Source: Methanothrix sp. (GTDB taxonomy: Archaea > Halobacteriota > Methanosarcinia > Methanotrichales > Methanotrichaceae). Taken from it: 64,000 bases of DNA. A program made the translations under genes and the position numbers. The DNA is taken from NCBI GenBank assembly GCA_026394555.1, contig JAPKXZ010000052.1:37376-101375 (forward strand), given 5' to 3'. The notes beneath the pieces are model-generated. The model did not search any database and had not been told where the DNA came from. It saw only the letters and a program-made list of their open reading frames with translations. Shown here in pieces: positions 1 through 9,114 of the stretch; the stretch's first letter is position 1; every line of letters starts with the position of its first letter.

Positions 1-377
1 TGAAAGAGGCTGTGCCTTACATTGCATTAGGCATGATAGTGATGAACTTCTTTTACCTCTCCGGCTTGATGCGCCTGATAGGAGAGACCATGCGACCGGT
101 CGTTTCCGGCCTTTTAGGGCTGCCAAGCGACGCCGCGACGGCATTGATCATCGGTTTTTTGAGAAAGGATGTGGGGATCGGCATGTTCGCGCCCCTGGAT
201 ATGACGCCAGCGCAGTTGGTGGTTGCCTCTGTGGTGTTGGCTATGTATTTCCCCTGTGTGGCAACTTTCATGGTGATGCTCAAGGAGCTAGGCGTCTCTG
301 GAACCCTGAAATCTGTAGCATTGAGGCTGGTAGCGGCGCTCTTAGTAGGAACCTCTCTGCACTTCCTCCTGAATTGA
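1..377 (+). CDS. feoB: Ferrous iron transport protein B, C-terminal fragment (5' end outside window)
   Basis: Frame is open to the left edge (KEAVPYIALGMIVMNFFYLSGLMRLIGETMRPVVSGLLGLPSDAATALIIGFLRKDVG...), FeoB gate/C-terminal membrane motif. Confidence 0.75.
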   Translation, partial: KEAVPYIALGMIVMNFFYLSGLMRLIGETMRPVVSGLLGLPSDAATALIIGFLRKDVGIGMFAPLDMTPAQLVVASVVLAMYFPCVATFMVMLKELGVSGTLKSVALRLVAALLVGTSLHFLLN

Positions 378-482
378 GGCAAGGCGAACAATTCATAACC
401 GAACCATACAAAAAATTTATAGGTAATGAATAGAGGTTATCAAGTGGTGATGAAAAGTAATAATAAATATTGAGAGGGAACA

Positions 483-1640
483 ATGAAAGCCGACCATTTA
501 CTACTTCGGATTGCTATAGCCACTCTCCTCCTTTGCAGCATATCTTTGGGAGGATTGGACCAGTCCGGAAATTCTGATGCAGAGAATCTGACTATTTCTG
601 AATTTAGCGCCCTGGCTCCGGCAAGCAGTCTGGAGAATGCATTCGTCGACACCAGCGAGCCTCCGGCGGCTTCAGAAGATGCGGGAACAGAGATTGCCGC
701 CTACACCGAGCAGGTTCCACCTATTACGGATCTAAAGAAGCTCATGCCTTCGGCTATTCTTAAGAGTCCTCCCAGGTACATGTATTACAACGGAGAATAC
801 CTGGGCTGGAACGACTTTACCACAAGCTTTCCCACTAACAATCCGGGCCTGTGGATAGAGAGAGCTGTTAGCTGGACACAATATGCCACACTGCCCTGGG
901 GCGGATGGACGAGAGAGCTGATCTATGTGCCGCAGGCGTCTCCCGTTACCATGTACGAGATTTATCCCAGCGGCTATGTCCTGGGATATAGCCTGGGATT
1001 GGTGCAGAGCGGATACTACTACATCTGGTATTATGCCGATACGCCCGGCAGGCACAGAAGCCTTTTTGCCACCAACAGCGGATACAGCAATGCCGTCATC
1101 ATCGATGTCTATGGCGCAGGCAATCATATCAAACCCAATCCACCAACCCCTAAAGAGCAGTGCGAGAAGAAACCCTATTGCCACTGGGTGAACAATAAGT
1201 GTCTGTGCACCATGCCTCCATTAACTGAAAAACAAAAGTGCGAACAGAGCGCCAACTGCGCCTGGGTCAATGGCCGGTGCAATTGCTTCATGCCCGAGCC
1301 TAAGCCTACTGAAAAGGAGAAATGCGAGCAGAATCCATTATGCGACTGGGTAAACGGTCAATGCCTCTGCCGAGGCCTGGATGACCCCGAAAAGAAGAAA
1401 TGCGAGCAGAGTGCGAACTGCGCCTGGGTTGATAACCGGTGCGACTGCTTCATGCCCAAGCCTGAACCGGAACCCGAGCCCATGCCAGGGCCCGTCCCCA
1501 ATCCATATCCTGAGCCGGAACCATTCAACCCGGCACCTAATCCGGTAGCAGAGTGCCAGCAATCCGGCTGCCAATGGACTAACGGCGGATGCGACTGCAA
1601 CAGCAATAATGGAGGTGGACAAGGAGATCTTACAATCTAG
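483..1640 (+). CDS. Secreted protein with N-terminal signal peptide, YPSG-type domain and Cys/Trp-rich repeats (C-x5-C-x-W-x5-C-x-C)
   Basis: Hydrophobic N-terminus; repeated CEQSANCAWVNGRCNCFMP units and Pro/Glu-rich linker; preceded by gagagggaac RBS-like sequence. Confidence 0.7.
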   Translation: MKADHLLLRIAIATLLLCSISLGGLDQSGNSDAENLTISEFSALAPASSLENAFVDTSEPPAASEDAGTEIAAYTEQVPPITDLKKLMPSAILKSPPRYMYYNGEYLGWNDFTTSFPTNNPGLWIERAVSWTQYATLPWGGWTRELIYVPQASPVTMYEIYPSGYVLGYSLGLVQSGYYYIWYYADTPGRHRSLFATNSGYSNAVIIDVYGAGNHIKPNPPTPKEQCEKKPYCHWVNNKCLCTMPPLTEKQKCEQSANCAWVNGRCNCFMPEPKPTEKEKCEQNPLCDWVNGQCLCRGLDDPEKKKCEQSANCAWVDNRCDCFMPKPEPEPEPMPGPVPNPYPEPEPFNPAPNPVAECQQSGCQWTNGGCDCNSNNGGGQGDLTI

Positions 1641-1727
1641 TGAGAGACAATTTAATTTTTTTTAAAAAAAAATTAAATTAGGTCGATGCAGAGAACGTGA
1701 GTTAGAATAAAATAGCCGGAGAATATA

Positions 1728-3293
1728 GTGGCTCTCCAAAGTATGATCTCTCTCGACTCTCTTCCTCACAATCCCGGATGCTATCTTTTCAGAGACGGCC
1801 AGGGCACGGTGATCTACGTAGGCAAAGCCCGCGATCTCAAGAAGCGGGTCGCCAATTATTTTCAGAAGCAGGATCACGGTCCCAGGACAGAGGCCCTCAT
1901 CTATGCAGCAAAAAATGTGAACTATATCGTCACCAACACCGAAGTCGAAGCTCTGCTGCTGGAAAACACCCTTATCAAGAAGCATCTGCCCCGCTACAAT
2001 ATCAAGCTCAAAGACTCCTCTCGTTATGCTTGCATAGAGCTTACAGAAGAGCGATTCCCGCGCATCAGAATCTCCCGCAAGGCCACAGGCAAGGGCTCGT
2101 TCTTCGGCCCCTTCACCTCCGCCCAGGAGAGGACATTCGTCTATCAGCTTGTGCGCAAGACCTTTGGTCTACGCACCTGCAAAAGGCTGCCCAAGCGAGC
2201 ATGCCTGCGCTACCACCTGGGCCACTGCACGGCTCCATGTCTAGGCAAGATCGGAGAGGAGGACTACCAGGAAAGGGTAGAAAGGGCAGCCTCGGCCCTG
2301 GGTGGCAAAACGGGAGAGCTGGTCGAATCTCTGCAAAGGGAGATGGGGGAGCTCTCCGCCCGGCAGGAGTTCGAGAGAGCAATGGAGCTACGTGATGAGA
2401 TCGCAGCTTTGCGGCACCTTCAGGAGAGGCAGCAGGTGGAGAAAAACCGCAAGTACGATCAGGACGTTATCAGCTATCAGGTGGACGGTTCCAGTGTCTT
2501 TCTCATGCTATTCAAGGTCTACCGTGGCACTTTAGAGGGAAAAGAGGACTACGTCTTTGCCCAGAGCGAGAACTTCCTGGAGGAATTCCTGGTGCAGTAC
2601 TACTCGGAGCATGAGCCGCCTGAGGAGCTGATAATGGAAGAGCCGTTGGATATGTCTCTGGTGGATTTTCTCTCCCACGTGAAGGGCAAAAAGGTGCACG
2701 TCACCGTCCCCAAGCAGGGTGAAAAGAAGGAGCTCTTGGAGCTGGCCAAAAAGAATGTAGAGATCGGCTTTTTTGGTGACAGAATGAAGATGCTGGCCCT
2801 GCAGGAGGCGCTCCGTCTTCCTAAGACTCCCCAGGTCATTGAATGTTTCGACATCTCACACTTGGCCGGCACCTTTTCGGTAGGCTCCATGGTGCAGTTT
2901 CGGGGAGGCAGGCCGGACAAGAGCAACTACCGGCGCTTCAAAATCAAGGAGGTGCAGGGCGTGGATGATTTCGCCTCAATTGCTGAGATAGTTCGCCGCC
3001 GCTACACCCGCCAGAAGGAGGGCAGCCTGGAGCTGCCCGACCTCATTGTTATCGACGGAGGCAAGGGGCAGCTATCCTTTGCGCTGGCCGAGCTAAGAGA
3101 GCTGCGGCTTAAGATTCCCATCATCTCTCTGGCCAAGGGCGAGGAGGAGATCTACGTGCCGGGCCGGGAGGGACCGTTGCAGATCAAGAAGAATGATAAG
3201 GCATCGCTCTATGTGCAGGAGATCAGAGACGAAGCGCACCGGTTTGCCATCGCCTACAACCGATTGCTGCGAAAGAAGGCGATATCGGATTGA
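1728..3293 (+). CDS. uvrC: Excinuclease ABC subunit C (lacks C-terminal HhH region)
   Basis: GIY-YIG motif NPGCYLFRDGQGTVIYVGKA, UVR region, ECFDISHLAGTFSVGSMV, LIVIDGGKGQL, ends RDEAHRFAIAYNRLLRKKAISD. Confidence 0.95.
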   Translation: MALQSMISLDSLPHNPGCYLFRDGQGTVIYVGKARDLKKRVANYFQKQDHGPRTEALIYAAKNVNYIVTNTEVEALLLENTLIKKHLPRYNIKLKDSSRYACIELTEERFPRIRISRKATGKGSFFGPFTSAQERTFVYQLVRKTFGLRTCKRLPKRACLRYHLGHCTAPCLGKIGEEDYQERVERAASALGGKTGELVESLQREMGELSARQEFERAMELRDEIAALRHLQERQQVEKNRKYDQDVISYQVDGSSVFLMLFKVYRGTLEGKEDYVFAQSENFLEEFLVQYYSEHEPPEELIMEEPLDMSLVDFLSHVKGKKVHVTVPKQGEKKELLELAKKNVEIGFFGDRMKMLALQEALRLPKTPQVIECFDISHLAGTFSVGSMVQFRGGRPDKSNYRRFKIKEVQGVDDFASIAEIVRRRYTRQKEGSLELPDLIVIDGGKGQLSFALAELRELRLKIPIISLAKGEEEIYVPGREGPLQIKKNDKASLYVQEIRDEAHRFAIAYNRLLRKKAISD

Positions 3294-3425
3294 ATCGTAT
3301 GCATACGATCACCACAAAGGCACAACGCTTACAAAGTACGCCCAAAGATGATTCCGGGGGCTACGTACCCCTGGAATATCAAAAGTCTGTTGCCTGCCCA
3401 AAAAATGCAGCAAAGGGCCGAATTT

Positions 3426-3749
3426 CTATTTCTCCAGTATTTCATACAATATCTTCATGCCCTTGGTGAAGGGAGGCATTCCTGAAGTTAGCAGAACCAC
3501 TCTCAGGACATCTACAATCTCGTCCTTGGTGATGCCAAGCTCCAACATGCCGCTCATCATCTGCTTCTTGGTGGCCCGGTCGTCGGAGGTGGCGGCATTT
3601 ATGCCTATGGCAATCAGCTTCTGGGCCTTGTAGTCCAAGGCTTTGCCAGTGTAGATGGCCTCGTTTAGTCCAACGATGGCTTTGTAGAGGTCGGGATATT
3701 CAGTCTTGGTCTTGGCCATGCCTTCGCCAAAGAAAACTTCTTCTTTCAT
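3426..3749 (-). CDS. Carboxymuconolactone decarboxylase family protein
   Basis: 107 aa, CMD-like helical pattern (KAIVGLNEAIYTGKALDYKAQKLIAIGINAATS...). Confidence 0.65.
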   Translation of the reverse strand: MKEEVFFGEGMAKTKTEYPDLYKAIVGLNEAIYTGKALDYKAQKLIAIGINAATSDDRATKKQMMSGMLELGITKDEIVDVLRVVLLTSGMPPFTKGMKILYEILEK

Positions 3750-3859
3750 TCTTGATTCACCTTAATACTATAATTCGTTCTTGCATTTTATAGTTTTCTG
3801 CATAGTTTTTTTTCTGATACTATTAATATTAGCGTATAATTATATCCAGCAACTACGGA

Positions 3860-4200
3860 CCAAACCACAAAGGCACGAAGGCACAAAGGACGCGCAAAAA
3901 TATTCTGGACATTTCTCCTGCTTAGCGATCCTTGCGGGGCTGTGGGCAACAGCGCCCGGTTGCCGTTCGACCGTGGCTGCCCTGGGAAGCGGGATGCGCT
4001 CGTGGCCTGCCGCTCGTGGGCCGTCCGGGGTTGTTGCGTGGTCGTCAGGGCGGGCAGGAGACCGGTCGGGCTGAGATCACGAGTTCACGCGAAGGCGCGA
4101 AGCCGCGAAGTTCCGATGAGAAAATGACAATTTTTCGCCAGAGCCCTCGGGCCGCGTCGGTGGAGCCGTTTCTCGGCAGGGTGGGCTACCCATTGTGTAG
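3860..4200 (+). repeat. GC-rich mosaic intergenic repeat, family 1, copy 1
   Basis: accacaaaggcacgaaggcacaaaggacgcgcaaa ... gcccggttgccgttcgaccgtggctgcc ... tcacgagttcacgcgaaggcgcgaag ... ccctcgggccgcgtcggtggagccgtttctcggc, all recurring downstream. Confidence 0.85.
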
Positions 4201-4267
4201 CATATTTCGCTCATGGATGAAAAGCTGACATAAACTTTTAATAATCATAATATGAATTTACAAATTC

Positions 4268-4597
4268 GTGAATGCAAAAGGCCAGGTAGAACTCGCCGAC
4301 ATAAAAGAAGCCATTGAGGTAGGTAAAGTCAGAATAACCGATCATGCCTATGAAGAAGCCAATGCCGACCGGCTCAAGTTCGATGAGGTCTATTTTTCGG
4401 CTTTAAACGGAGTTGTTATTGAAGAATACCTTGATGATTCACCCTACCCAAGCGTTCTCATATTTGGTCAAACCTTTGGCGGCGATCCCGTTCACAGCGT
4501 TTGGGCTTATAATGAAAAGAAGCAATGGACAGTCCTGATCACAGTCTATCGGCCTGACCCAAGTCGATGGATCGACTGCAAAGTGAGGAAGAAATGA
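4268..4597 (+). CDS. DUF4258 domain protein (putative toxin of a TA module)
   Basis: KVRITDHAYEEANADRLKFDEVYFSALNGVVIEEYLDDSPYPSVLIFG..., overlaps the next gene by ATGA. Confidence 0.75.
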   Translation: MNAKGQVELADIKEAIEVGKVRITDHAYEEANADRLKFDEVYFSALNGVVIEEYLDDSPYPSVLIFGQTFGGDPVHSVWAYNEKKQWTVLITVYRPDPSRWIDCKVRKK

Positions 4598-4842
4598 ATT
4601 CGATGCCTTTTGAAAGATGCCCTGTCTGTGGTGGCGATCTGGTAGAAAAAGAAGTTGAAAAAGTCTTGCGAGGAGGCGTCAATACTGCTGTTCTGAAGGT
4701 TAGCGCTGAGTTGTGCCTGCGTTGCGGAGAGAGGTTGTACTCGCAGGAGACCGTGAGAAGATTTGAAAGAATCAGAGCCAAACTAGAGCGACAGGAAACG
4801 GGAGAGTTTCAGGCCATCGGCGTTTCATATCAGGTGGCGTAA
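4594..4842 (+). CDS. YgiT-type zinc finger protein (putative MqsA-like antitoxin)
   Basis: CPVCGGDLVEKEVEKVLRGGVNTAVLKVSAELCLRCGERLYSQETVRRFE; ATG at 4594 overlaps the TGA of the upstream gene. Confidence 0.8.
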   Translation: MNSMPFERCPVCGGDLVEKEVEKVLRGGVNTAVLKVSAELCLRCGERLYSQETVRRFERIRAKLERQETGEFQAIGVSYQVA

Positions 4843-5004
4843 TTCAAGAACAAAGCTATTTGACAGTCCTGCCTTCTGCCTTGTTCGCGTTATGTTGCCT
4901 GTGGACCGGGCACGCAGTAGGCCCGGCCGGGCCTGAGGGCCAGGAAGAGCTGGACTATGGTAAGGGTTTCCGGGTGCAGAATTTGGGAAGCAATGCCGTC
5001 GGTT

Positions 5005-5465
5005 CGCTATTACTATTAGCGGATAATTATAACCATACAACTAACGATTTCACCACAGAGGCACAGAGGACGCACAGAGACTTTTAAAAACAATTCCTGG
5101 CAGTCTCCAGCATCGTTATCCTTGAGGGGTTGTGGGCGGCAGCGCCCGGTAGCCGTTCGACCGTGGCTGTCCGGCAAGCAGGGCTGCGCTCGTGGGCGCC
5201 GCCTTTGGGCCCAGCCTCGGGCCGCGTCGGTGGAGTCGTTTCTCGGCAAAGGTTATCCGGGTACAATGGCGCCGTCCGCCAGGCGGGCCCGCATGTGCAC
5301 GCGCTCGCGCTCGGGGGCAGGGGGCCGGTCGGGCCTGATCTCGGGAAGAGTCGGGCCGGAGTAAACAGCTTTTCGGGCGCTGGATTAGGAAAGCAATGCC
5401 TTCGGTTCGTTATTAATATTAGGGGATAATTGGAACCTAACAGCTACGGCTAACCACAAAGGCAC
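5005..5465 (+). repeat. GC-rich mosaic intergenic repeat, family 1, copy 2
   Basis: cgctattactattagcggataattataaccatacaactaacgatttcaccacagagg ... cggcaagcagggctgcgctcgtggg ... gggccggagtaaacagcttttcgggcgctgg. Confidence 0.85.
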
Positions 5466-5471
5466 AAAGAA

Positions 5472-5696
5472 TTATGCTACATCAAACCATTCTTCACGAC
5501 TGATTCCAGCTCGCTTCAGGATCCTCTGCAATAGATCCACACTGATATTGCTGCCATGAGGATTGGGAATGCGCGTCTCTACCAGTCCCCTGGACATATA
5601 CTCATGATCTGCTCCAGGGTAAGGGCCGACAAATCCCAATTTACTCAATCGTTTAATCAGCTCACGTCTTGAAACCGGCACAAGTTTATTCGACAA
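5472..5696 (-). CDS. hicA: HicA-family toxin (copy 1)
   Basis: VSRRELIKRLSKLGFVGPYPGADHEYMSRGLVETRIPNPHGSNISVDLLQRILKRAGISREEWFDVA; probable TTG start overlapping the hicB 3' end. Confidence 0.8.
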   Translation of the reverse strand: MSNKLVPVSRRELIKRLSKLGFVGPYPGADHEYMSRGLVETRIPNPHGSNISVDLLQRILKRAGISREEWFDVA

Positions 5697-5943
5697 TGGA
5701 GACCGGCTCCGCAGACGCATTAATAACATAGCCGCCTATTGCAGGTATGGGATGACCAAGTCTCAGCTTTAAAGCAATCCAGCCCTCGATAACGCTCTGT
5801 AGTTCCTTACGACATTCTTCAAGAGTTTTACCTGTTGACCAAACACCCTGCAGTTCGGGAACCTCGCCATAATAGGGCTTAGGGTCATCGATGATTTCGT
5901 AGGTGGCCCTTTCCATAGCCGCCAAGATGTATTCTCCAAACAT
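5686..5943 (-). CDS. hicB: HicB-family antitoxin (copy 1)
   Basis: MFGEYILAAMERATYEIIDDPKPYYGEVPELQGVWSTGKTLEECRKELQSVIEGWI, HicB fold pattern. Confidence 0.85.
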   Translation of the reverse strand: MFGEYILAAMERATYEIIDDPKPYYGEVPELQGVWSTGKTLEECRKELQSVIEGWIALKLRLGHPIPAIGGYVINASAEPVSIVE

Positions 5944-6049
5944 TAACAGGGTTATCAGTAGTGATAAGATTATAGCCTTTCGCTTCCTATCTTCTCAGAA
6001 ATCCAATCAATCTTCCTGGGATTTGCTGATGATTCGCTTTGCCCGGCTC

Positions 6050-6200
6050 CCGGCTGCGTTCGTGGCAGCTGCCATCGGGCCGGGCCGTTCGGGGTTGCGG
6101 CGCTGTTGTCAGGGGGAGCTGGCTTGTCTGACAAGCGCTAGCATTCGGGGGCGGGAGGCCCGGTCGGGCCTGAGGGTCAGATGGAGCCCTTCTGCTGGAT
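6050..6200 (+). repeat. Family 1 repeat, partial copy
   Basis: gggccgggccgttcggggttgcggcgctgttgtcaggg ... gcgggaggcccggtcgggcctgaggg shared with other copies. Confidence 0.75.
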
Positions 6201-6219
6201 TATATATATTCAAAACCTC

Positions 6220-6447
6220 TTACTTTGAATCAAGCCAATCCTGCCGAGAAAGGGCTGCTTGCTTTAGTATTCTGGTTATCAGGCTGGCACCAATATCTTC
6301 ATCACGATGTGAATTGGGGATTATTATCGAGATGTCTCCTTTGGCCATGACCTCGTGTTTAGATCCTGGGTAGGGGCCATCAAATCCTAATTTCCTTAAT
6401 CGTCTTATGAGCTCACGTCGTGAGACGGGGGAAAGCTTATTCGACAA
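6220..6447 (-). CDS. hicA: HicA-family toxin (copy 2)
   Basis: VSRRELIRRLRKLGFDGPYPGSKHEVMAKGDISIIIPNSHRDEDIGASLITRILKQAALSRQDWLDSK; probable TTG start. Confidence 0.8.
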   Translation of the reverse strand: MSNKLSPVSRRELIRRLRKLGFDGPYPGSKHEVMAKGDISIIIPNSHRDEDIGASLITRILKQAALSRQDWLDSK

Positions 6448-6700
6448 CGCTGATCGGCTCCGATGAGATGGCGATTGTTGTTCCACCGATAGAAGGAATA
6501 GATCTTCCTGTCCTAAGGCGGAACGCTATCCAATCTTCGAGAGCACTCATAAGGTCATCCCGACAAGCCTCAAGCGTCTTTCCTGATGCCCATACGCCCT
6601 GAATCTCAGGGATCTCGCCATAAAATGGCTCAGGATCGTCGATTATCTCGTAGGTCGCTTTATCCATTGCCGCTTTAATGTACTCTGCAAACATCAGCAT
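6437..6700 (-). CDS. hicB: HicB-family antitoxin (copy 2)
   Basis: FAEYIKAAMDKATYEIIDDPEPFYGEIPEIQGVWASGKTLEACRDDL; clear paralogue of copies 1 and 3. Confidence 0.85.
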   Translation of the reverse strand: MLMFAEYIKAAMDKATYEIIDDPEPFYGEIPEIQGVWASGKTLEACRDDLMSALEDWIAFRLRTGRSIPSIGGTTIAISSEPISVVE

Positions 6701-6779
6701 AATTGTGATCCATGATCAGATAAAGCCTTTCGCTCTTCTTAGCCTTTGAAGCTGCTCTTTTCTTACGCCTAAAGTCTCG

Positions 6780-7480
6780 CTGACTGTCCGCCGCCCGTGG
6801 GCCGGGCAGTCCGGGCTTGCTGCGATGTTGACATGGCGGGCGGGATTGCTAGTCAAGCGCTCGTATCAGGGGGCAAGAGGCCGGTCGGGCCTGGAGCCAG
6901 GAGGAGCTGGAGTCCGGCTGAGGCGGCTTCTTCGGGGGGGCCGGATTTTGGAAACGATGACGATTTGCGGTTACTATTAACTGAAAATTATAGCAGAACA
7001 ACTAACGATCTCACCACAGAGCTCACAGAGCGCACAGAGGACGCGCAGAGTGTCTTGAAAAGAATTCCCGGCAGTCTCCAGCATCGCTATCATTGCTTGG
7101 CGGTGGGCGGCAGCGCCCGGTTGCCGCTCGACCGTGGCTGCCCGGCAAGCAGGGCTGCGCTCGTGGCTCGTCGCCCTCGAGCCGGGCCGTTCGGAGTTGC
7201 GGCGCTGTTGTCAGGGCGGGCTGGATCGCCTGACAAGCACTCGTGCTGAGGGGAGAGGAGGCTGGTCGGGCTGAGATCACGAGTTCACGCGAAGGCGCGA
7301 AGATCCGATAAGAGAAGGACAATTTTTCTCCAGAGCCCTCGGGCTGCGTCGGTGGAGTCGTTTCTCGGCAAAGGCCATCCGGGGACAGGGCACCGTTCGC
7401 CAAGCGGGCCTGCATGTGCACGCGCTCGCACTCGGGCGCGGGTGGCCCGGTCGGGCCTGGTATCTGGTTGAAATGAACCC
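6780..7480 (+). repeat. Family 1 repeat, composite copy
   Basis: gtgggccgggcagtccggg ... caccacagagctcacagagcgcacagaggacgcgcag ... gcccggttgccgctcgaccgtggctgcccggcaagcagggctgcgctcgtgg ... atgtgcacgcgctcgcactcgggcgcggg. Confidence 0.85.
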
Positions 7481-7530
7481 TGGATGAGGCAGGTTTCTAC
7501 TTGAACTGGCTCATTAGAGATGATGGCAAA

Positions 7531-7815
7531 TTAGTAAACTTCGTCGTGCGTGCCAACTGCTTCAAGCAGGATGATCTCTTCTTGAGTCTTGGGATCTCGC
7601 ACGAACTCAAATACGATGCGATATTCGAAATCGATCGTACAAGCCCAAGAACCTGCCAAGTCCCCTTTCAATTTATGAGTATGAAGAGAGATGTGTTGTG
7701 GATCAGTAGCGAGCAGTTTCAGTGCATGTTCAATTTTCTCTTGCAGATCAGGCCTGCGTCGTATTGAGTGCTTGAAAGACCTTTTGAAGCCAGGGCTCCA
7801 GACAAGAGTATTCAA
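7531..7815 (-). CDS. RelE/ParE-superfamily toxin (YafQ/mRNA interferase-like)
   Basis: LVWSPGFKRSFKHSIRRRPDLQEKIEHALKLLATDPQHISLHTHKLKGDLAGSWACTIDFEYRIVFEFV. Confidence 0.85.
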   Translation of the reverse strand: MNTLVWSPGFKRSFKHSIRRRPDLQEKIEHALKLLATDPQHISLHTHKLKGDLAGSWACTIDFEYRIVFEFVRDPKTQEEIILLEAVGTHDEVY

Positions 7816-8036
7816 TCTAACAGATCCGTCATCAGGTCTTCAAATGTGCCCCGTTTAACCTCGCCTCTTTTAAACGCGCTTCTCGCATCCTGGACTTCAG
7901 CTACCAGCTCGGCTCGGCGCTTCTCTATGATGCGTTTGTTGATCAGCTCGACCAGCATGGACTGATCATCCAGAGGCATAGACTCCACAGCTTCGATTAG
8001 ATCCTGAAAGCTTAATGAATGCACTGCACCGCTCAT
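7812..8036 (-). CDS. Cognate antitoxin of RelE-like toxin
   Basis: 74 aa, overlaps the toxin start; LSFQDLIEAVESMPLDDQSMLVELINKRIIEKRRAELVAEVQDARSAFKRGEVKRGTFEDLM. Confidence 0.75.
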   Translation of the reverse strand: MSGAVHSLSFQDLIEAVESMPLDDQSMLVELINKRIIEKRRAELVAEVQDARSAFKRGEVKRGTFEDLMTDLLD

Positions 8037-8149
8037 TAAAATGCACCTTTTTGGGATTCCAGATTGCTGTTTAAGGAATTTAACCTTTGGGTCTTGATGA
8101 GAAATTCATCATCTATTGTTGCCTTGCCCGACTTTCGCTCCTGGCCTGC

Positions 8150-8515
8150 CGTCCATGAGCCGGGCCGGAGTAAACAGCTTTTCGGGCGCTGGATTTTGGT
8201 TACGCTGGCTTTTCGCTATTACTATTAGCTGATAATTATAACCTGACAACTAACGATTTCACCACAAAGGCACGAAGGCACAAAGGACGCGCAAAGAGAT
8301 TCGAGGCAGCCCTCCTGCTTAGCGATCCTTGCGGGGCAGTGGGCAGCAGCGCCAGGTTGCCGCTCGACTGTGGCTGCCCGGCAAGCAGGGCTGCGCTCGT
8401 GGCTCGTCGCCCTCGGGCCGGGCCGTTCGGGGTTGCGGCGCTGTTGTCAGGGCGGGCTGGAGGCCGGTCGGGCCTGAGGGCCAGGGAGAGCTGGAATCCT
8501 GCCAAAGTGACTTCT
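8150..8515 (+). repeat. Family 1 repeat, copy
   Basis: gggccggagtaaacagcttttcgggcgctggattttgg ... cgctattactattagctgataattataacc ... accacaaaggcacgaaggcacaaaggacgcgcaaag ... gttgcggcgctgttgtcagggcgggctgg. Confidence 0.85.
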
Positions 8516-8582
8516 CCGGGTTGGCTGGATTCTATGAATACATCGCCTGGTCTGAGTAGACCAAAAATCAAGCAATATGAAG

Positions 8583-8810
8583 CTATGCAGCCTCAAACCA
8601 TTGGTCACGATTGATTTCTGCTCTTTTTAGGACCTTCTTAATGAGGTCAACGCTAACGTCTTCGCCATGGTGTGGATTGGGAATGAGCAAGAATATTCCA
8701 TCCTTGCGCATGTACGGATGCTTCTTGCCGGAAAAAGGTCCATCCCATCCCAGATTGTTGAGACGCCTGGTCAGCTCGTGCCATGAAACTGGTACGAATT
8801 TAGTCTGCAA
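8583..8810 (-). CDS. hicA: HicA-family toxin (copy 3)
   Basis: VPVSWHELTRRLNNLGWDGPFSGKKHPYMRKDGIFLLIPNPHHGEDVSVDLIKKVLKRAEINRDQWFEAA. Confidence 0.8.
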   Translation of the reverse strand: MQTKFVPVSWHELTRRLNNLGWDGPFSGKKHPYMRKDGIFLLIPNPHHGEDVSVDLIKKVLKRAEINRDQWFEAA

Positions 8811-9060
8811 CGGCCATCGGCTCCTTCGAGACTTGTATCATATGACCTTCGAGAGACGGGACCGGGTAGCCCCACGCCAGATGCGCTGCTATCCAGTCTT
8901 CAAGGGCATCTATTAGGTTCTTTCGACATTCCTCAAGAGTTTTTCCTGTTGCCCACAGTCCTTGAAGCTCTGGGACCTCGCCGTAAAATGGCTCTGGGTC
9001 ATCGATGATCTCGTAAGTCGCCTTATCCATTGCAGCCTGAATATACTCTGCAAACATCAA
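8800..9060 (-). CDS. hicB: HicB-family antitoxin (copy 3)
   Basis: MMFAEYIQAAMDKATYEIIDDPEPFYGEVPELQGLWATGKTLEECRKNL. Confidence 0.85.
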   Translation of the reverse strand: MMFAEYIQAAMDKATYEIIDDPEPFYGEVPELQGLWATGKTLEECRKNLIDALEDWIAAHLAWGYPVPSLEGHMIQVSKEPMAVAD

Positions 9061-9114
9061 AGAAATATAATCGTCGATGAGATATAGACTTTTTCTTCGG
9101 ATGGTGTAGATCGT

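Noticed and set aside
1641-1700. A/T homopolymer tract (tttaatttttttttaaaaaaaaattaaatta) as a regulatory RNA
   Set aside because: Most likely a simple terminator/promoter AT tract between two genes; no further structure supports an RNA gene.
3781-4228. Overlapping Arg/Gly/Ala-rich ORFs (61-98 aa) in the first repeat copy
   Set aside because: They are open frames in GC-rich repeat DNA; the same sequence appears in different frames in other copies and no RBS/promoter is evident.
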